A stretch of 64,000 nt of DNA from Verrucomicrobiota bacterium (GTDB lineage: Bacteria; Verrucomicrobiota; Verrucomicrobiia; Chthoniobacterales; SZAS-18), in contig JAFEGM010000055.1 of assembly GCA_018240025.1 (NCBI GenBank), positions 62,480 to 126,479 on the forward strand, given 5' to 3'. This document shows, in pieces, positions 8,767 to 18,564 of the stretch. Under the pieces are notes generated by a model. It searched no databases and was not told where the DNA came from. It worked only from the letters and a program-made list of their open reading frames with translations. Position 1 is the first letter of the stretch. The number at the start of each line of letters is the position of its first letter. The position numbers and the translations under genes are program-made.

Positions 8767-8811
8767 GGAGCAGGGCCGAAGTTGTAACCCTGCAGCACAG
8801 TTAGACCCCTT

Positions 8812-10992
8812 ATGGCGACCAGAAATCAGGACGCTCGCGCAGCCTCGTCGGAAGGCGCCAGCGAAGCTAAGCTCCATGCGCTCGATTACTGGCGCGTCAT
8901 TCGGGTCCGGTTCGGCGTGGTGTTGCTCGCCTTTCTGCTGGTCCTCCTGACCACAGGCATCACCACCTACTTCATGCCGCGGCAGTACCGTTCCACGGTC
9001 TCCATGGAGTTGAAGTACGAATCGGAGACGATGAAGGTCTTCGATCAGAACCGGGCGGGCGGTCTGGACCCTCGTTTTGCGCCGACGCAGTTCGAGATCA
9101 TTCAGCGCAAGGAAGTCCTCTACCCGGTCATCGACAAACTGAAGCTGGTGCAGCGGTTCAGTCAGGATTACGGCACTTCGATCAGTAAGGAGCAGGCCTA
9201 TCTCCGACTGCGAAACCTCCTCGGTCTCAAGCAGGTTCGAAACACGGAAGTGCTCGACCTGAGCGTCACCTACACGGACCCGCAATCGGCCGCCGAGATG
9301 GTGAATGCGGTCGCCGAGAGCTACCAGGCGAAGAAGCGCGAGCAGAAGCAGGACGTGACGAGCTCGTCGCTCACGCAGTTGCAAGGCCAGGTGGAGAGCC
9401 AGAAGCAGAAGGTCAACGAACTGCAGACCCGGTTGGCCAAGATGCGGGAAGCCGATCCGACGATCATCGACAACGACAATGACCGCTCGATCGGCGTAGA
9501 AGACCCCCGCCGGCAGGTGGTGGCCAGCAAGGAAGAAGAACTCGGCAAGTCCAATACCCAGTTGGCGGCCCTGACCAGCCAGCTGAGCGAGATCGAGAAA
9601 CTCTCGGGAGACGCGCTGCTGCGCGCCATTCCGACCTTGGAAATCAACGAGCCGACCATTCTCAAGATCTTCCCGCTCTACCAGGACCTGATCGCCACCG
9701 AGGCGGCCATGCTCAATTCCGGCCTGGGGCCCCAGCATCCGAAGATCAAGGCCCTTCGCGCCCAGAAGGACGTTTACGCGTCGCAGCTCAAGGACCAGAT
9801 CGAGGCGGTGCGCAACTCGCTCTCGACCCGGCGCAACATCGTCCGGGAGACCAACGAGAAGCTGCGCAAGCAGGTCGAATCCCTGCGGGAGGAACAGCGC
9901 AGTCTGCGCAAGGGCTCTCAGGAGTATTTTGAGGTCAAGGGTGAGTTGGTGCGTGCGATGCAGGTGCTGACGGCCGCGGAACAGAAGCTCTCCAGCGAAT
10001 CGATCGAACGTCAGATGCCGCAGGTCCCTGCAATCATCTGGGAAAAGGCGGAACCGGCTTCGATTCCCACCAGCCCCAAGGTGGTGCTCAACATGGTGCT
10101 CGGCACGATCGTCGGCCTGATCGTTGGCATCGGCCTCGCCTTTCTGATCGAGTATCTCGACACCTCCATCAAGACCATGGAGGACGTCGAAAGCCTGCTG
10201 GGCGTGCCGGTGCTGGCGGTGGTGCCGAAGAACATCCGCCTCCTGCACAAGAATCCGCCCGACATTCCGGATGCGGAAGCCTATCGAATTCTCAGAACGA
10301 ATATCGAGTTCAACCGCAAGAGCGCCGATGCGAATACCATTTCGATGGTCTCAGGCGGCCCCGGTGAAGGCAAGAGCACGACCCTTGCGAACCTCGCCTA
10401 CATTTGCGCGCAAGGCGGCTATTCCGTGCTGATCTGCGATGCCGATTTGCGCCGTCCGACCCAGCACAAGCTGTTCGAGATCAGCAATGCGATCGGCCTG
10501 ACCAACTTCCTCACCACCAACCTCAATCTCGAGGACGTCATCCTGCCGACCGGCATCGAGAATCTCTCGATCATTCCCTCTGGCATTCTGCCGGCCGACG
10601 CGGTCGGCATTCTCAACTCGCAGCGCATGTCCGACATGATCGCCGAGTTGAAGACCCGGTACGACATCATCTTCTTCGACTCGCCCCCGATTCTCGGAGT
10701 CTCCGACGGCTCCGTCCTTTCGAGCGAGGTCGATCAGTCGATCATCGTCGTGCAGCATCGCCGCTTCCCCAAGGCGATGCTCAAGCGGGTCAAGCAGGCG
10801 GTCACGAATGTGGGCGGTACGGTTCTCGGTGTGGTGCTCAACAACGTCGACCTCCGCCACGACCCCAACTACTACTACTACACCAGCTACTACAACTACT
10901 ACTCGCCCCGCTCGCGGGCGGAGGCTCAGGCCAGTGTTCCGGCCGCTCAGCCGGCCTCGGCTGGGCGTGGCGGCCAGGGTGGTGAGTATTGA
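8812..10992 (+). CDS. Polysaccharide co-polymerase/tyrosine autokinase (Wzc-like BY-kinase)
   Basis: 726 aa. The N-terminus has a cytoplasmic lead, TM1 (about 33-55), a long periplasmic Wzz region with coiled coil (QLQGQVESQKQKVNELQTRL and onward) and TM2 (about 424-448). The cytosolic kinase follows: Walker A GGPGEGKST (about 514-522), Walker A' LICDADLRRP and Walker B IIFFDSPPI. The C-terminus carries a tyrosine cluster (NYYYYTSYYNYYS), the autophosphorylation tail that controls oligomerisation and chain length. This is the fused, proteobacterial-type arrangement. The stop codon overlaps the open frame of the next gene, whose ATG lies 29 nt downstream, indicating an operon. Confidence 0.95.
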   Translation: MATRNQDARAASSEGASEAKLHALDYWRVIRVRFGVVLLAFLLVLLTTGITTYFMPRQYRSTVSMELKYESETMKVFDQNRAGGLDPRFAPTQFEIIQRKEVLYPVIDKLKLVQRFSQDYGTSISKEQAYLRLRNLLGLKQVRNTEVLDLSVTYTDPQSAAEMVNAVAESYQAKKREQKQDVTSSSLTQLQGQVESQKQKVNELQTRLAKMREADPTIIDNDNDRSIGVEDPRRQVVASKEEELGKSNTQLAALTSQLSEIEKLSGDALLRAIPTLEINEPTILKIFPLYQDLIATEAAMLNSGLGPQHPKIKALRAQKDVYASQLKDQIEAVRNSLSTRRNIVRETNEKLRKQVESLREEQRSLRKGSQEYFEVKGELVRAMQVLTAAEQKLSSESIERQMPQVPAIIWEKAEPASIPTSPKVVLNMVLGTIVGLIVGIGLAFLIEYLDTSIKTMEDVESLLGVPVLAVVPKNIRLLHKNPPDIPDAEAYRILRTNIEFNRKSADANTISMVSGGPGEGKSTTLANLAYICAQGGYSVLICDADLRRPTQHKLFEISNAIGLTNFLTTNLNLEDVILPTGIENLSIIPSGILPADAVGILNSQRMSDMIAELKTRYDIIFFDSPPILGVSDGSVLSSEVDQSIIVVQHRRFPKAMLKRVKQAVTNVGGTVLGVVLNNVDLRHDPNYYYYTSYYNYYSPRSRAEAQASVPAAQPASAGRGGQGGEY

Positions 10993-11021
10993 AGTTCGGT
11001 CAGCTCCTCGTAAGTTCCGTC

Positions 11022-11582
11022 ATGAAAATCCAGGCTTTCGTTCTCTTCCTGGCGTTCACGCTGTTGTCCGTCACCCAGGGCTTCGCTCAGGCCGTCCTGC
11101 GGGCCGGGGATACCTTCGAAATCCGCATCGGCGGCGTGCCCGCCGATGAGGCATCGATGTTCAACAGCACCTACAGTATCGACTCGGCTGGACGACTCAA
11201 TCTGCCGCACATCGGCGATGTCAGCGTCGCCGGGATGACGCCTGGACAGGCGAAGGATCGCATCGAGGGCACCTACAAGTCCCGCGGCATCTATACGAAT
11301 CCAGTCGTCAACATCGTCATCGCGGCTCAGGCCCGACAGGTCTCGGTCGGTGGCGCCGTCAAGGCTCCGCAGCGGATTGCCTATACGCCCGATCTGACGA
11401 CGCTTTCCGCGATCAACGCGGCGGGCGGCTTCAATGAGTTCGCCAACCAGAAGAAGGTGCGCGTGCTGCGCGGAGGCAAGCAGGTCATCATGGTGAACTG
11501 CGTCGAAGTCCGCCGGAACCCGGCGCTCGACGTCAAGCTGCTCCCGGGCGACAACATCGAAGTGCCGGAGAGTTTCTGGTGA
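11022..11582 (+). CDS. Polysaccharide export protein (Wza/GumB-like, short)
   Basis: 186 aa. The ATG at 11022 gives a Sec signal peptide ending in GFAQA. A TTG 33 nt upstream, overlapping wzc, is less likely. The mature protein holds a Poly_export domain (LRAGDTFEIRIGG, SIDSAGRLNLPHIGDV) and one SLBB domain (VSVGGAVKAPQRIAYTPDLTTLSAINAAGGF). It lacks the lipobox cysteine and the C-terminal transmembrane helix of E. coli Wza, so it is the small, non-lipidated type. Secretion through the outer membrane probably relies on the barrel protein encoded upstream. It is the last gene of the locus. Confidence 0.9.
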   Translation: MKIQAFVLFLAFTLLSVTQGFAQAVLRAGDTFEIRIGGVPADEASMFNSTYSIDSAGRLNLPHIGDVSVAGMTPGQAKDRIEGTYKSRGIYTNPVVNIVIAAQARQVSVGGAVKAPQRIAYTPDLTTLSAINAAGGFNEFANQKKVRVLRGGKQVIMVNCVEVRRNPALDVKLLPGDNIEVPESFW

Positions 11583-11612
11583 CCCCGTTGCCGGGGGGCC
11601 GGCTCTCGAGCC

Positions 11613-12383
11613 ATGCGCACCCTGGTCATCGGTGACCTGCATCACCATACCGAGACTGCTGATGCCATTGCGGCGGCCGAACCGCACGATGGCATCGTCT
11701 TTTTGGGGGATTACTTCGACGACTTTTACGATGGGCCTGAGGACGCCAGGCGGACCGCGCTGTGGGCCCAGGCGCAACTGGGCGCCGGTGCCACTCTCCT
11801 GTTTGGGAATCACGATCTGCCGTACGCCTTCAATGGCGGTGACTTCCCGTTCCTCGCCTGTTCCGGCTACACTCGCGACAAGCAGGCGGCCATCGATCGA
11901 GTGTTGGACGGAGCCGCTTGGTCCCGGCTCAAGGTCTGCGCCCGGGTGGGGCCCTGGCTGCTTTCCCACGCCGGATTCCATCGAGACCTCCTCTCGGCCG
12001 AGATTCTGCAGGATGTGGCCGCACTGGACCAACGCTGCGCAAACGCTCTCGACGCGATGGCGCAGCGCCGGCCCGACGACCTGCTTGCGGCGGGCCGCGA
12101 TCGCGGTGGCTGGGCCGAGGTCGGCGGGGTGACTTGGGGCGACTGGGACCGCTTTATCGGCACCGATGGGATCCATCAAATCGTCGGGCACACCCCGAGC
12201 CGACGGCACGCGCTTCGCGAATGGACGACCCCCGGGTCGCAGAACTACTGCATCGATTTCCTGAACGGATCGACCTACGCCGTGGTGGAGGACACGCGCA
12301 CCACCTTCAAGCGGCATCATCCGGAAGGGCCGGCGACGATTCTGCAGGAAGTCGAACACGCGCGGCTCGCCGGGCCGAGCTAG
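11613..12383 (+). CDS. Calcineurin-like metallophosphoesterase
   Basis: 256 aa, cytosolic. All metal-binding blocks of the fold are present: GDLHHH near the N-terminus, FLGDYFDDFYDG, LLFGNHDLP, SHAGFHRD and a closing IVGHTPSR. The layout resembles PP2A-like/Ser-Thr phosphatase-type phosphoesterases more than the UDP-diacylglucosamine hydrolase type. The substrate is unknown. It starts 30 nt after the export gene on the same strand and meets a Ser/Thr kinase gene convergently after 20 nt. A role in reversing kinase action is possible but unsupported. Confidence 0.85.
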   Translation: MRTLVIGDLHHHTETADAIAAAEPHDGIVFLGDYFDDFYDGPEDARRTALWAQAQLGAGATLLFGNHDLPYAFNGGDFPFLACSGYTRDKQAAIDRVLDGAAWSRLKVCARVGPWLLSHAGFHRDLLSAEILQDVAALDQRCANALDAMAQRRPDDLLAAGRDRGGWAEVGGVTWGDWDRFIGTDGIHQIVGHTPSRRHALREWTTPGSQNYCIDFLNGSTYAVVEDTRTTFKRHHPEGPATILQEVEHARLAGPS

Positions 12384-12403
12384 GGAGCGCCGCCTCCGAG
12401 CGC

Positions 12404-15136
12404 TCACCGCCGGATCAATTCCTCAAAAGCTGGGAAGCCCTTCAGCGGGGCCCACTCCGGGTAATGCCGCAGCATGCCGAGCGTCAGAGGCATCTCCTGA
12501 CGCATCAGGTCGCTCAGCACTCTGCAGGCTTCGGCGGGCTCACCGATCTCCGCCAGCACCTGGGCATACTCTGAGCGCAGTTCGCGGTGCAGCACCGCAT
12601 CGGCTTCGGCGGGGAGGCGCTGCAGGGCCGCCACCGCCTGCTGGCGGGCCTCCACCCACTCGCCGGCTCCGGCCAGGGCATAGGCTACTTTCATCCGCAG
12701 GGGAGCGTCCTCGGGAGCGCGCTCCAGTTCCGGTCGGAGGCGCTCCAAGGCGGCGCGAAAGGCGGAAGCGGCATCGGCATGCGAGCCGAGCGCCTTCAAG
12801 ACCGTGCCCTCGGCGAAGGATTTGGGCAGACGCTGAAAAATGATCTGCACTTCGTCGCCCTTCAGCTGGCCGAGCGTGACCAGCGCTTCCCGCAGATCCC
12901 CGATGTTCCGCTGGATGCGCCAGCGCTGGTCTGCAGGAATCCGCGGCAGAAGGCCGCGCACGCTGGACTGGAAGGCGGGCCAGTCGCCGGACCGCTCGAA
13001 TTCGGCTAGGAGCAGGTTGAGGTGGCGGAAGGCGTTGTCGGTGCGCGTCACGCCGCGCCGGTAGGCCACCTCGGCCTCGGCGTAGCGGCGCATCGAGTAC
13101 AGACAGGTCCCGAGCGAGTTGAGCTTGTCTGGGTCGTCCGGGTCGAGATCGGCCGCTTGGCGATGCGCCGCCAGCGCTTCCTCCCAGCGCCCGAGCCGGC
13201 GGAGCAGATGCCCACTCTCGAAATGCGCCTCGGCATTCCCGGGCTCGATGGCCAGTGCGATGCGATACTCGCGCAGAGCCGCCAAATGCTGCCGTTCGGC
13301 GTACGAGAGCACGCGGCCCAGCGCGACATGGGCCTCAGGCAGTCCCGGCTGCAATTCCAAGGCGCGCTCGGCGCTTTGCCTCATCAGCTGCACCCGCGCC
13401 GGCGAAGGATCGACGGCAAAGAGGTAGATGAGGCTGTGGCTGCGCGAGAGGTAGGCGTGCGCCAGGGCGAACTTCGGGTCGAGCGCGATGGCCCGCTCGA
13501 ACTGCGCCACCACCTCGTATTGGGATTCGCGTGTGCGGGCCGCCCGACGCTGGGCGGCGCGGGCGCGCAGGAACTGCTCGTAGGCCGCCTGGTTGTTGGT
13601 GTATTGGGCCCCGAGACTGGCGTTCTCGTCGGCGGTCAGCGTCGTCTCCAGCGAGCGGGCGATATCCCGAGCTACGGCCGACTGGATCTCGAAGGCGTTG
13701 GTCAGCTCCCGGTCGTAGGTCTCGGCCCACAGTTGTCGGCCGGTGGCGGCATCGCTCAGCTGGGTGCTCACGCGAATCAACGAACCTTGGCGCCGCACGC
13801 TGCCCTCCAGGACGCTGCCGACCCCGAGCTCGCCCGCGAAGTCGCGTCGCTCCTCGCGGCCGTCCTTCACCTTCAGACTGGACTTCACCGAAACGACGCG
13901 GAAGGCGCGCACCTTGCCGAGGCTCGTCAGGATGTCCTCGTGCACGCCCTCGACGAAATGCTCGGTGTCCTTTTCCGAGCTGCGGTTGAGGAACGGCACG
14001 ACCGCGATGGCGCGTCGACGCGCCACGTCTTCCGGCGGAGCCGGCGTAGGGCGGCTCAGGACCCAACCGACCAGTCCGACCGCCAGCAAGGACAAAGCTG
14101 TGGTCGCAGCCACCCATGGCCAGGCCCGCCTGCCTGATGTGGTCGAGGCCACCGCCTGCGTGCTGTCCCAGGGAGCCTGCCCGCTGCGCAGATTGGGGAC
14201 TGTCGTTTCCGGATTGCCGTCGAGCTGACGACGTGCGTTGAGCAGCGCCGCATCGGCCAGTTGGGCGTCGGCGTAGCGATCTTCCCGCTTCTTTGCCAGC
14301 AGCTTGGCCAGGACCTCGCGGATGCACTCGGGCAGATACTCGAGGTCCCTCCAGGGCGGTTCCTTTCCGACCTGCTGATTGATCAGGTCGCGGTGGCTCT
14401 TGCCGACGAAGGGCGGCTTGCCGGCCAGCATTTCCCAAAAAATACAGCCCAGCGCGTAAAGATCCGTGCGGGCATCAAGGTCAGTGGCCTCGTCGCATTG
14501 CTCGGGGCTGGAGTAGGCGGCCGTGCCGCGGAAGCCGATCGTCGGCGCCGTACCGCCGTCGGTGGAGGGGTGTTCTTCCGATTCGATGCCGCGGGCCAAG
14601 CCGAAATCGATGATTTTCAGCTGGCAGCCCCCGGCGGCCGAGTGGATGCGATGCCGCGGGTGGCCGGGCGGGTGCGCCACCACCATGATGTTGGCTGGCT
14701 TGAGATCGCGGTGAACGATGTCCTGCTGGTGGATGGCGGCGAGTCCGTGCGCGATCTGCTCCGCAAACGCGACGGCCAGCGCCGGAGGCATGGCGCCGTT
14801 GCCCCGCATCCAGGTCTGCAGCGAAACGCCCTCGACCAGCTCCATCACGCAGAAGGGGCGCTCCTCGGAGTCGTCGAGGTAGACCACGGAGACCACGTGC
14901 GGATCGTGGATGCGGGCCGCCGCCCGTGCCTCGCGCACGAACAGCCGGCGCGCCTCCTCGTCGCCGAGCCGCGCCGGATGGATGACCTTCAACGCAACGC
15001 CGACCTGGAGGCGGGTGTCCTCCGCCTTGTACGTGATGCCCATCCCGCCGATGCCGAGCACCCATGGATTGCCGTCAGCGCGACGGACCACGCGGAAGTG
15101 CGCGTAGTCGAGCGAGCTGCCGGGCGGGGAGGACAT
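12404..15136 (-). CDS. Membrane Ser/Thr protein kinase with TolB-like domain and TPR repeats
   Basis: 910 aa. An N-terminal Hanks-type kinase (about 14-290) has the glycine loop GIGGMGITYKAED, catalytic HRDLKPANIM and DFGLARG. A single TM follows (about 340-362, WPWVAATTALSLLAVGLVGWVL). The outer part starts with a TolB/FlgO-like region (AIAVVPFLNRSS, EGVHEDILTSLGKV, VLEGSVRRQGSLIRVSTQL) as found in bacterial kinases and adenylate cyclases, then TPR helices (AHYAxxx-like A-x-Y-R patterns from about 560 to the end). The kinase would be cytosolic and the sensor extracytoplasmic. No phosphatase partner is adjacent except the convergent metallophosphoesterase. Confidence 0.93.
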   Translation of the reverse strand: MSSPPGSSLDYAHFRVVRRADGNPWVLGIGGMGITYKAEDTRLQVGVALKVIHPARLGDEEARRLFVREARAAARIHDPHVVSVVYLDDSEERPFCVMELVEGVSLQTWMRGNGAMPPALAVAFAEQIAHGLAAIHQQDIVHRDLKPANIMVVAHPPGHPRHRIHSAAGGCQLKIIDFGLARGIESEEHPSTDGGTAPTIGFRGTAAYSSPEQCDEATDLDARTDLYALGCIFWEMLAGKPPFVGKSHRDLINQQVGKEPPWRDLEYLPECIREVLAKLLAKKREDRYADAQLADAALLNARRQLDGNPETTVPNLRSGQAPWDSTQAVASTTSGRRAWPWVAATTALSLLAVGLVGWVLSRPTPAPPEDVARRRAIAVVPFLNRSSEKDTEHFVEGVHEDILTSLGKVRAFRVVSVKSSLKVKDGREERRDFAGELGVGSVLEGSVRRQGSLIRVSTQLSDAATGRQLWAETYDRELTNAFEIQSAVARDIARSLETTLTADENASLGAQYTNNQAAYEQFLRARAAQRRAARTRESQYEVVAQFERAIALDPKFALAHAYLSRSHSLIYLFAVDPSPARVQLMRQSAERALELQPGLPEAHVALGRVLSYAERQHLAALREYRIALAIEPGNAEAHFESGHLLRRLGRWEEALAAHRQAADLDPDDPDKLNSLGTCLYSMRRYAEAEVAYRRGVTRTDNAFRHLNLLLAEFERSGDWPAFQSSVRGLLPRIPADQRWRIQRNIGDLREALVTLGQLKGDEVQIIFQRLPKSFAEGTVLKALGSHADAASAFRAALERLRPELERAPEDAPLRMKVAYALAGAGEWVEARQQAVAALQRLPAEADAVLHRELRSEYAQVLAEIGEPAEACRVLSDLMRQEMPLTLGMLRHYPEWAPLKGFPAFEELIRR

Positions 15137-15256
15137 GCGGTGGGGAATGTTGCTGAACCGTCCCCGAAGTGAAAACCCGAAATCGACCCAGCCCGCGCAG
15201 TCTGGCGAGCAGGGCGACAGCGCGCAATCCCCGTGGCGCGCCCCGTTGGAAAAGCG

Positions 15257-16561
15257 CTACTTCGCGCCTTTTTTGGCCGGGGTCGGCGAAGCCTTCGGCG
15301 CGGGCGATGGATTGACCGGCGGCACAGCCACCGGCGGGGTGGTCACCGAGGTTCCGCCAGCGGGCGCGCCGGGGACGGTCGGGGCGACCGGCGGGACGCC
15401 GGGCACGGGAGCCGGGGTCGGCGTGGCGGCGGGCTTGTCGGCCAGCAAACCGCTCCGGTCCTTGAGGAACGGATCGACGGCGTACTTCGGCATCACGTAG
15501 ATGCGGGCCGGCAGCTTCTGCTCCTTGGTCAGTTTTTCGCTCAGCCGCTTGCTCTTCTCGGCGAACTCCTTGTCGAGCTTCTCCTTGTCCTCCGGCTTCT
15601 CGTCCTTGCCCGGCGTACGCTCCTTGGCCAGCGTGCCCGTGATGGCCACGGTGGCGGCATAGCCGTCGCCGCTGGGCTTGCCGATCTTCAGCTCGTAGCG
15701 GAAGCCGTCGAAGGTCTCCACGGTCAGGACCGTGGGCTGGTCGAGACCGGTGACTTCCGCCTTGGCGTCGGGCGCCAGCACATCGCTGAAGGTCGCGTTG
15801 CCAAAGGAACCGGCGAACGAATTGATCTTGGACTGGTCCGATTTCTCATCGCCCTGGAGCCCCGCCATCACCCACTCGCTGCTCGGCGTTTCGCGCGTCA
15901 CCTTCCACTTCCGCGCCGGGGTGGGGCCGGACAGTTCGATGGAACGGGGGCTCTCCACCCGGAAGAACTCCTTCGACAGCCAGCGCTCGGGCTTGATCTC
16001 AGCATCCTCGAACGAATCGGAAACCAGCGAGATCTGATTGCCCTTGCCGACCGGCATCACGTAACGCCCTGCCGGATAGCCGGGGGCATCGGCCGGCGCG
16101 CCTTCGGACTTCTTCAGATACTTCTTGCCGAGCAGCAGCGCGCCGAGCGTCTTGCCGCCCGTGTCCTTCATCTCGAGGAGGGTGCCAGCGTTACTGGCGC
16201 CCGCCGCGGGCTCGACCAGCTCGAGCCGGGGCAACTGCGAAGGGCCGGCCTTCACTTCCTGCACGGTCTTGAGGTCGTTGATCTTGCGCAGGAGCGTGCT
16301 GACGGTCTCGAAGTTGGCTGGGAAGTCGGCCCGCTCGGCCACGGTCCAGCCGTCGTCCTTGCGGTTCAGATTGAGTTCGCCGGCTGAGGTTCTGAGCGTG
16401 ACCTTGGCCACGTCGTTGATCGGCAGGGAGATGACCTTGGCGCCCGGGGTGGAAGCGCTGGTCTCGCTCCAGGCCGAGTTGGAATTGCGCAGGACGAGCC
16501 AGCCGGCGGTCCCGAGCACAGCGAGAATGGCGAGAAGGGTGGCGAGTTGCTTGCCTTTCAT
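15257..16561 (-). CDS. DUF4340 domain protein of a Gld-type ABC system
   Basis: 434 aa. A single N-terminal TM (LATLLAILAVLGTAGWLVL) anchors a periplasmic DUF4340 region. Characteristic parts are VISLPINDVAKVTLRTSAGELNLNRKDDGW and the later ELKIGKPSGDGYAATV. The C-terminal about 60 residues are Pro/Ala/Thr-rich and low in complexity, ending in KKGAK. It is the last gene of a four-gene reverse-strand operon after gldG (73-nt gap). DUF4340 proteins regularly accompany GldG-like proteins. The biochemical function is not established. Confidence 0.88.
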   Translation of the reverse strand: MKGKQLATLLAILAVLGTAGWLVLRNSNSAWSETSASTPGAKVISLPINDVAKVTLRTSAGELNLNRKDDGWTVAERADFPANFETVSTLLRKINDLKTVQEVKAGPSQLPRLELVEPAAGASNAGTLLEMKDTGGKTLGALLLGKKYLKKSEGAPADAPGYPAGRYVMPVGKGNQISLVSDSFEDAEIKPERWLSKEFFRVESPRSIELSGPTPARKWKVTRETPSSEWVMAGLQGDEKSDQSKINSFAGSFGNATFSDVLAPDAKAEVTGLDQPTVLTVETFDGFRYELKIGKPSGDGYAATVAITGTLAKERTPGKDEKPEDKEKLDKEFAEKSKRLSEKLTKEQKLPARIYVMPKYAVDPFLKDRSGLLADKPAATPTPAPVPGVPPVAPTVPGAPAGGTSVTTPPVAVPPVNPSPAPKASPTPAKKGAK

Positions 16562-16634
16562 GACGGAGGGAATGCGAGCTTCGGGGTGGCCCGGGCCGTC
16601 GTTCGGCCGCGGGCCAAAGGGTGCACGCGGCCGC

Positions 16635-18539
16635 TCAGGCGGCCGCTTCCTGCCGGCGGCGCTTCAGCGCGAAGACGACGCCGGTGAGCGTGACTGCCAG
16701 CGGCACGGCGCCGATGTTCAGCCACTTCATGCGGTTCTCGAGGGAATCGATATCGGCGCGCAGTTTCTTGCGCTCCTGCTTCAGCGCGATGCGGGCTTCG
16801 CTCTCCTTCTTGCGGAAGTTCGCGATTTCCTGCTGCTGCTCGGGCGAAAGAATGAGCTTCTGGGTCGGATCCTTCGAACGCTGCAACTCGTTCAGCCGCC
16901 GCTGGGCGTCGGCCAGGCTGGTCTCGAGCTCTTTGATGCGGGCCTTGTAGTTGGCCTCGGCATTGGCCTGCATCTGCTTCACCACCGTGAAGGGACGCTC
17001 GCGCGACGCGCGGCCGCGGACGGTGATCAGGTTGCTGTCGCCGGTCAGCTGCTCGACCGCCGCCTGCGCGAGGCCGAGGTTGCCGTTCATCGGCTGGACC
17101 ATGCGCTGACCGCCGCCGAAGAGGGCCGGGATCTCCTGCACCGAGACAGCGTCCTGAATCATGTCGGAATCGCCGATCAGCACGACCGTGTTCTCGGTCT
17201 TCGATTCCTTCAGCGCCTCGCCGGCAGCGTCGGGCTTCTTGTCCTTGTCCTCCGGCTTCGCAGCCTCGCCGGCAGGCTTGGGTTTGCCCTCGGGAAAGGC
17301 GGTCTTGAACTTGCCCGAGAGTCGGACAGCCAGCTGGTAACGCACGCCCGTCGGGGTCACGTCGTTGATGGCACTCTCGCCGCCCATCTGCGCGCTCATG
17401 CCGTCGATCAGGGCGGCCTTCTGCGAGCTCTGCAGCAGCGGGGTGAGCTTCAAGCCCTCGGTCGGCGTGCCGGTGAAGGCACCGGCGAAGGCCATGACGA
17501 TCGAGTCGGCGTCGCCGGTCACGATGTCCTCCTTGTTCAGCGCCACGTCATTGAGCGCCAGCAGCGCGGGCTGACGCCCCTGCCGGGTGCGGCCCATGTA
17601 AGCGAGGTCGGCGACCACGCGGTTGGTGTCGAAGGCCAAGCCCCAGGCTTTCAAGAGCTTGTCGAGCGAGGAACCGCCGGCGGGCGGCTGGCCCATCATC
17701 ATGCCCTGCGCCGCCTGCCGGTCGAGCACCGCGAGGGGATCGAGGAAGGCCACCAGCTTGCCGCCGCGCAGGATGAACTGATCGAGCGCGAACTGGGTGG
17801 CGTCGCTGATGCTCTTCGGGTGGATGACGAGCAGGACCTTGACGTCGTCCGGGATCTTGTCGGCCGTCATCTCGACCGTCTTGAGGGTGAAGTCGCGCTT
17901 CAGTTCGTCCATCAGCACCCAGGCCGGCTCGCCGCGCTGCCCCTGCATCTGCATCTGGGGAGGCACCTTGCTGCCGTTGACCGGGAGAGAACTCATCACA
18001 CCCACTACGGCCTTTTCCGGCGCCACAACGCGGGTGATGGCGCGGGCCAGATCGTATTCCAGCAGGCGCTCACGGGCCGGGGTGAGGAAGGGAATGGCTT
18101 CCTTCTGATCCAGCATGCTCAGGCTGACGCCGAGGTAGATGCGCTCGCCGTTGGGCAGCGGCTGGGCCTGCAGGCCGTCGAGCTTGGCAGAATCCTCCGC
18201 GTCGGAGTCGGGCGTCGGATCGAGCTTCTGGATCTCGATCTTCCCGCGCGAGACCTGGCGGAATTCGCCCAGCAGATCCTCCACCCGCTGCGCGTAGGTC
18301 TTCAGCAGCACGGGCATGGTGTTGTCGCCGCGGGTGCAGTAGAAGCGCACCTGCACGGGAGTATCGAGCTTGGACAGGATGGCCTTGGTGCCGGGCGAGA
18401 GTGTGTAGGCCCGCTCGGCGGTGAGATCGATGCGCGTCTTCAGGCGCGAGCCGATGACGTTGATCGCGATCAGGATGAGCAGCATGACGCCCACGCCGGC
18501 CGCGGAGTAGAGCAGCGTTTCGAGACCTTTCTTCTTCAT
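16635..18539 (-). CDS. GldG-family ABC-system auxiliary protein
   Basis: 634 aa from the ATG at 18539. An upstream in-frame extension overlaps the permease gene and is rejected. One TM lies near the N-terminus (LLYSAAGVGVMLLILIAINVIG). Then comes the conserved DLTAERAYTLSPGTKAILSKLDTPVQVRFY, the hallmark of the GldG/ABC_transp_aux family, and a predicted periplasmic domain with IIQDAV-like and FLDPLAVLD segments. A coiled coil (about 530-600) precedes a second TM at the C-terminus (ending RRRQEAAA). The periplasmic part resembles an IFT52/ThuA-like fold in this family. It sits between the permease and DUF4340 genes. Confidence 0.9.
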   Translation of the reverse strand: MKKKGLETLLYSAAGVGVMLLILIAINVIGSRLKTRIDLTAERAYTLSPGTKAILSKLDTPVQVRFYCTRGDNTMPVLLKTYAQRVEDLLGEFRQVSRGKIEIQKLDPTPDSDAEDSAKLDGLQAQPLPNGERIYLGVSLSMLDQKEAIPFLTPARERLLEYDLARAITRVVAPEKAVVGVMSSLPVNGSKVPPQMQMQGQRGEPAWVLMDELKRDFTLKTVEMTADKIPDDVKVLLVIHPKSISDATQFALDQFILRGGKLVAFLDPLAVLDRQAAQGMMMGQPPAGGSSLDKLLKAWGLAFDTNRVVADLAYMGRTRQGRQPALLALNDVALNKEDIVTGDADSIVMAFAGAFTGTPTEGLKLTPLLQSSQKAALIDGMSAQMGGESAINDVTPTGVRYQLAVRLSGKFKTAFPEGKPKPAGEAAKPEDKDKKPDAAGEALKESKTENTVVLIGDSDMIQDAVSVQEIPALFGGGQRMVQPMNGNLGLAQAAVEQLTGDSNLITVRGRASRERPFTVVKQMQANAEANYKARIKELETSLADAQRRLNELQRSKDPTQKLILSPEQQQEIANFRKKESEARIALKQERKKLRADIDSLENRMKWLNIGAVPLAVTLTGVVFALKRRRQEAAA

Positions 18540-18564
18540 GGTCGGGAATGCGTTGGAAGCTGGA

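Noticed and set aside
7858-10248. Reverse-strand open frame of 796 codons across the barrel and BY-kinase genes
   Set aside because: It is opposite to well-supported genes and reads as His/Arg/Leu-rich shadow sequence.
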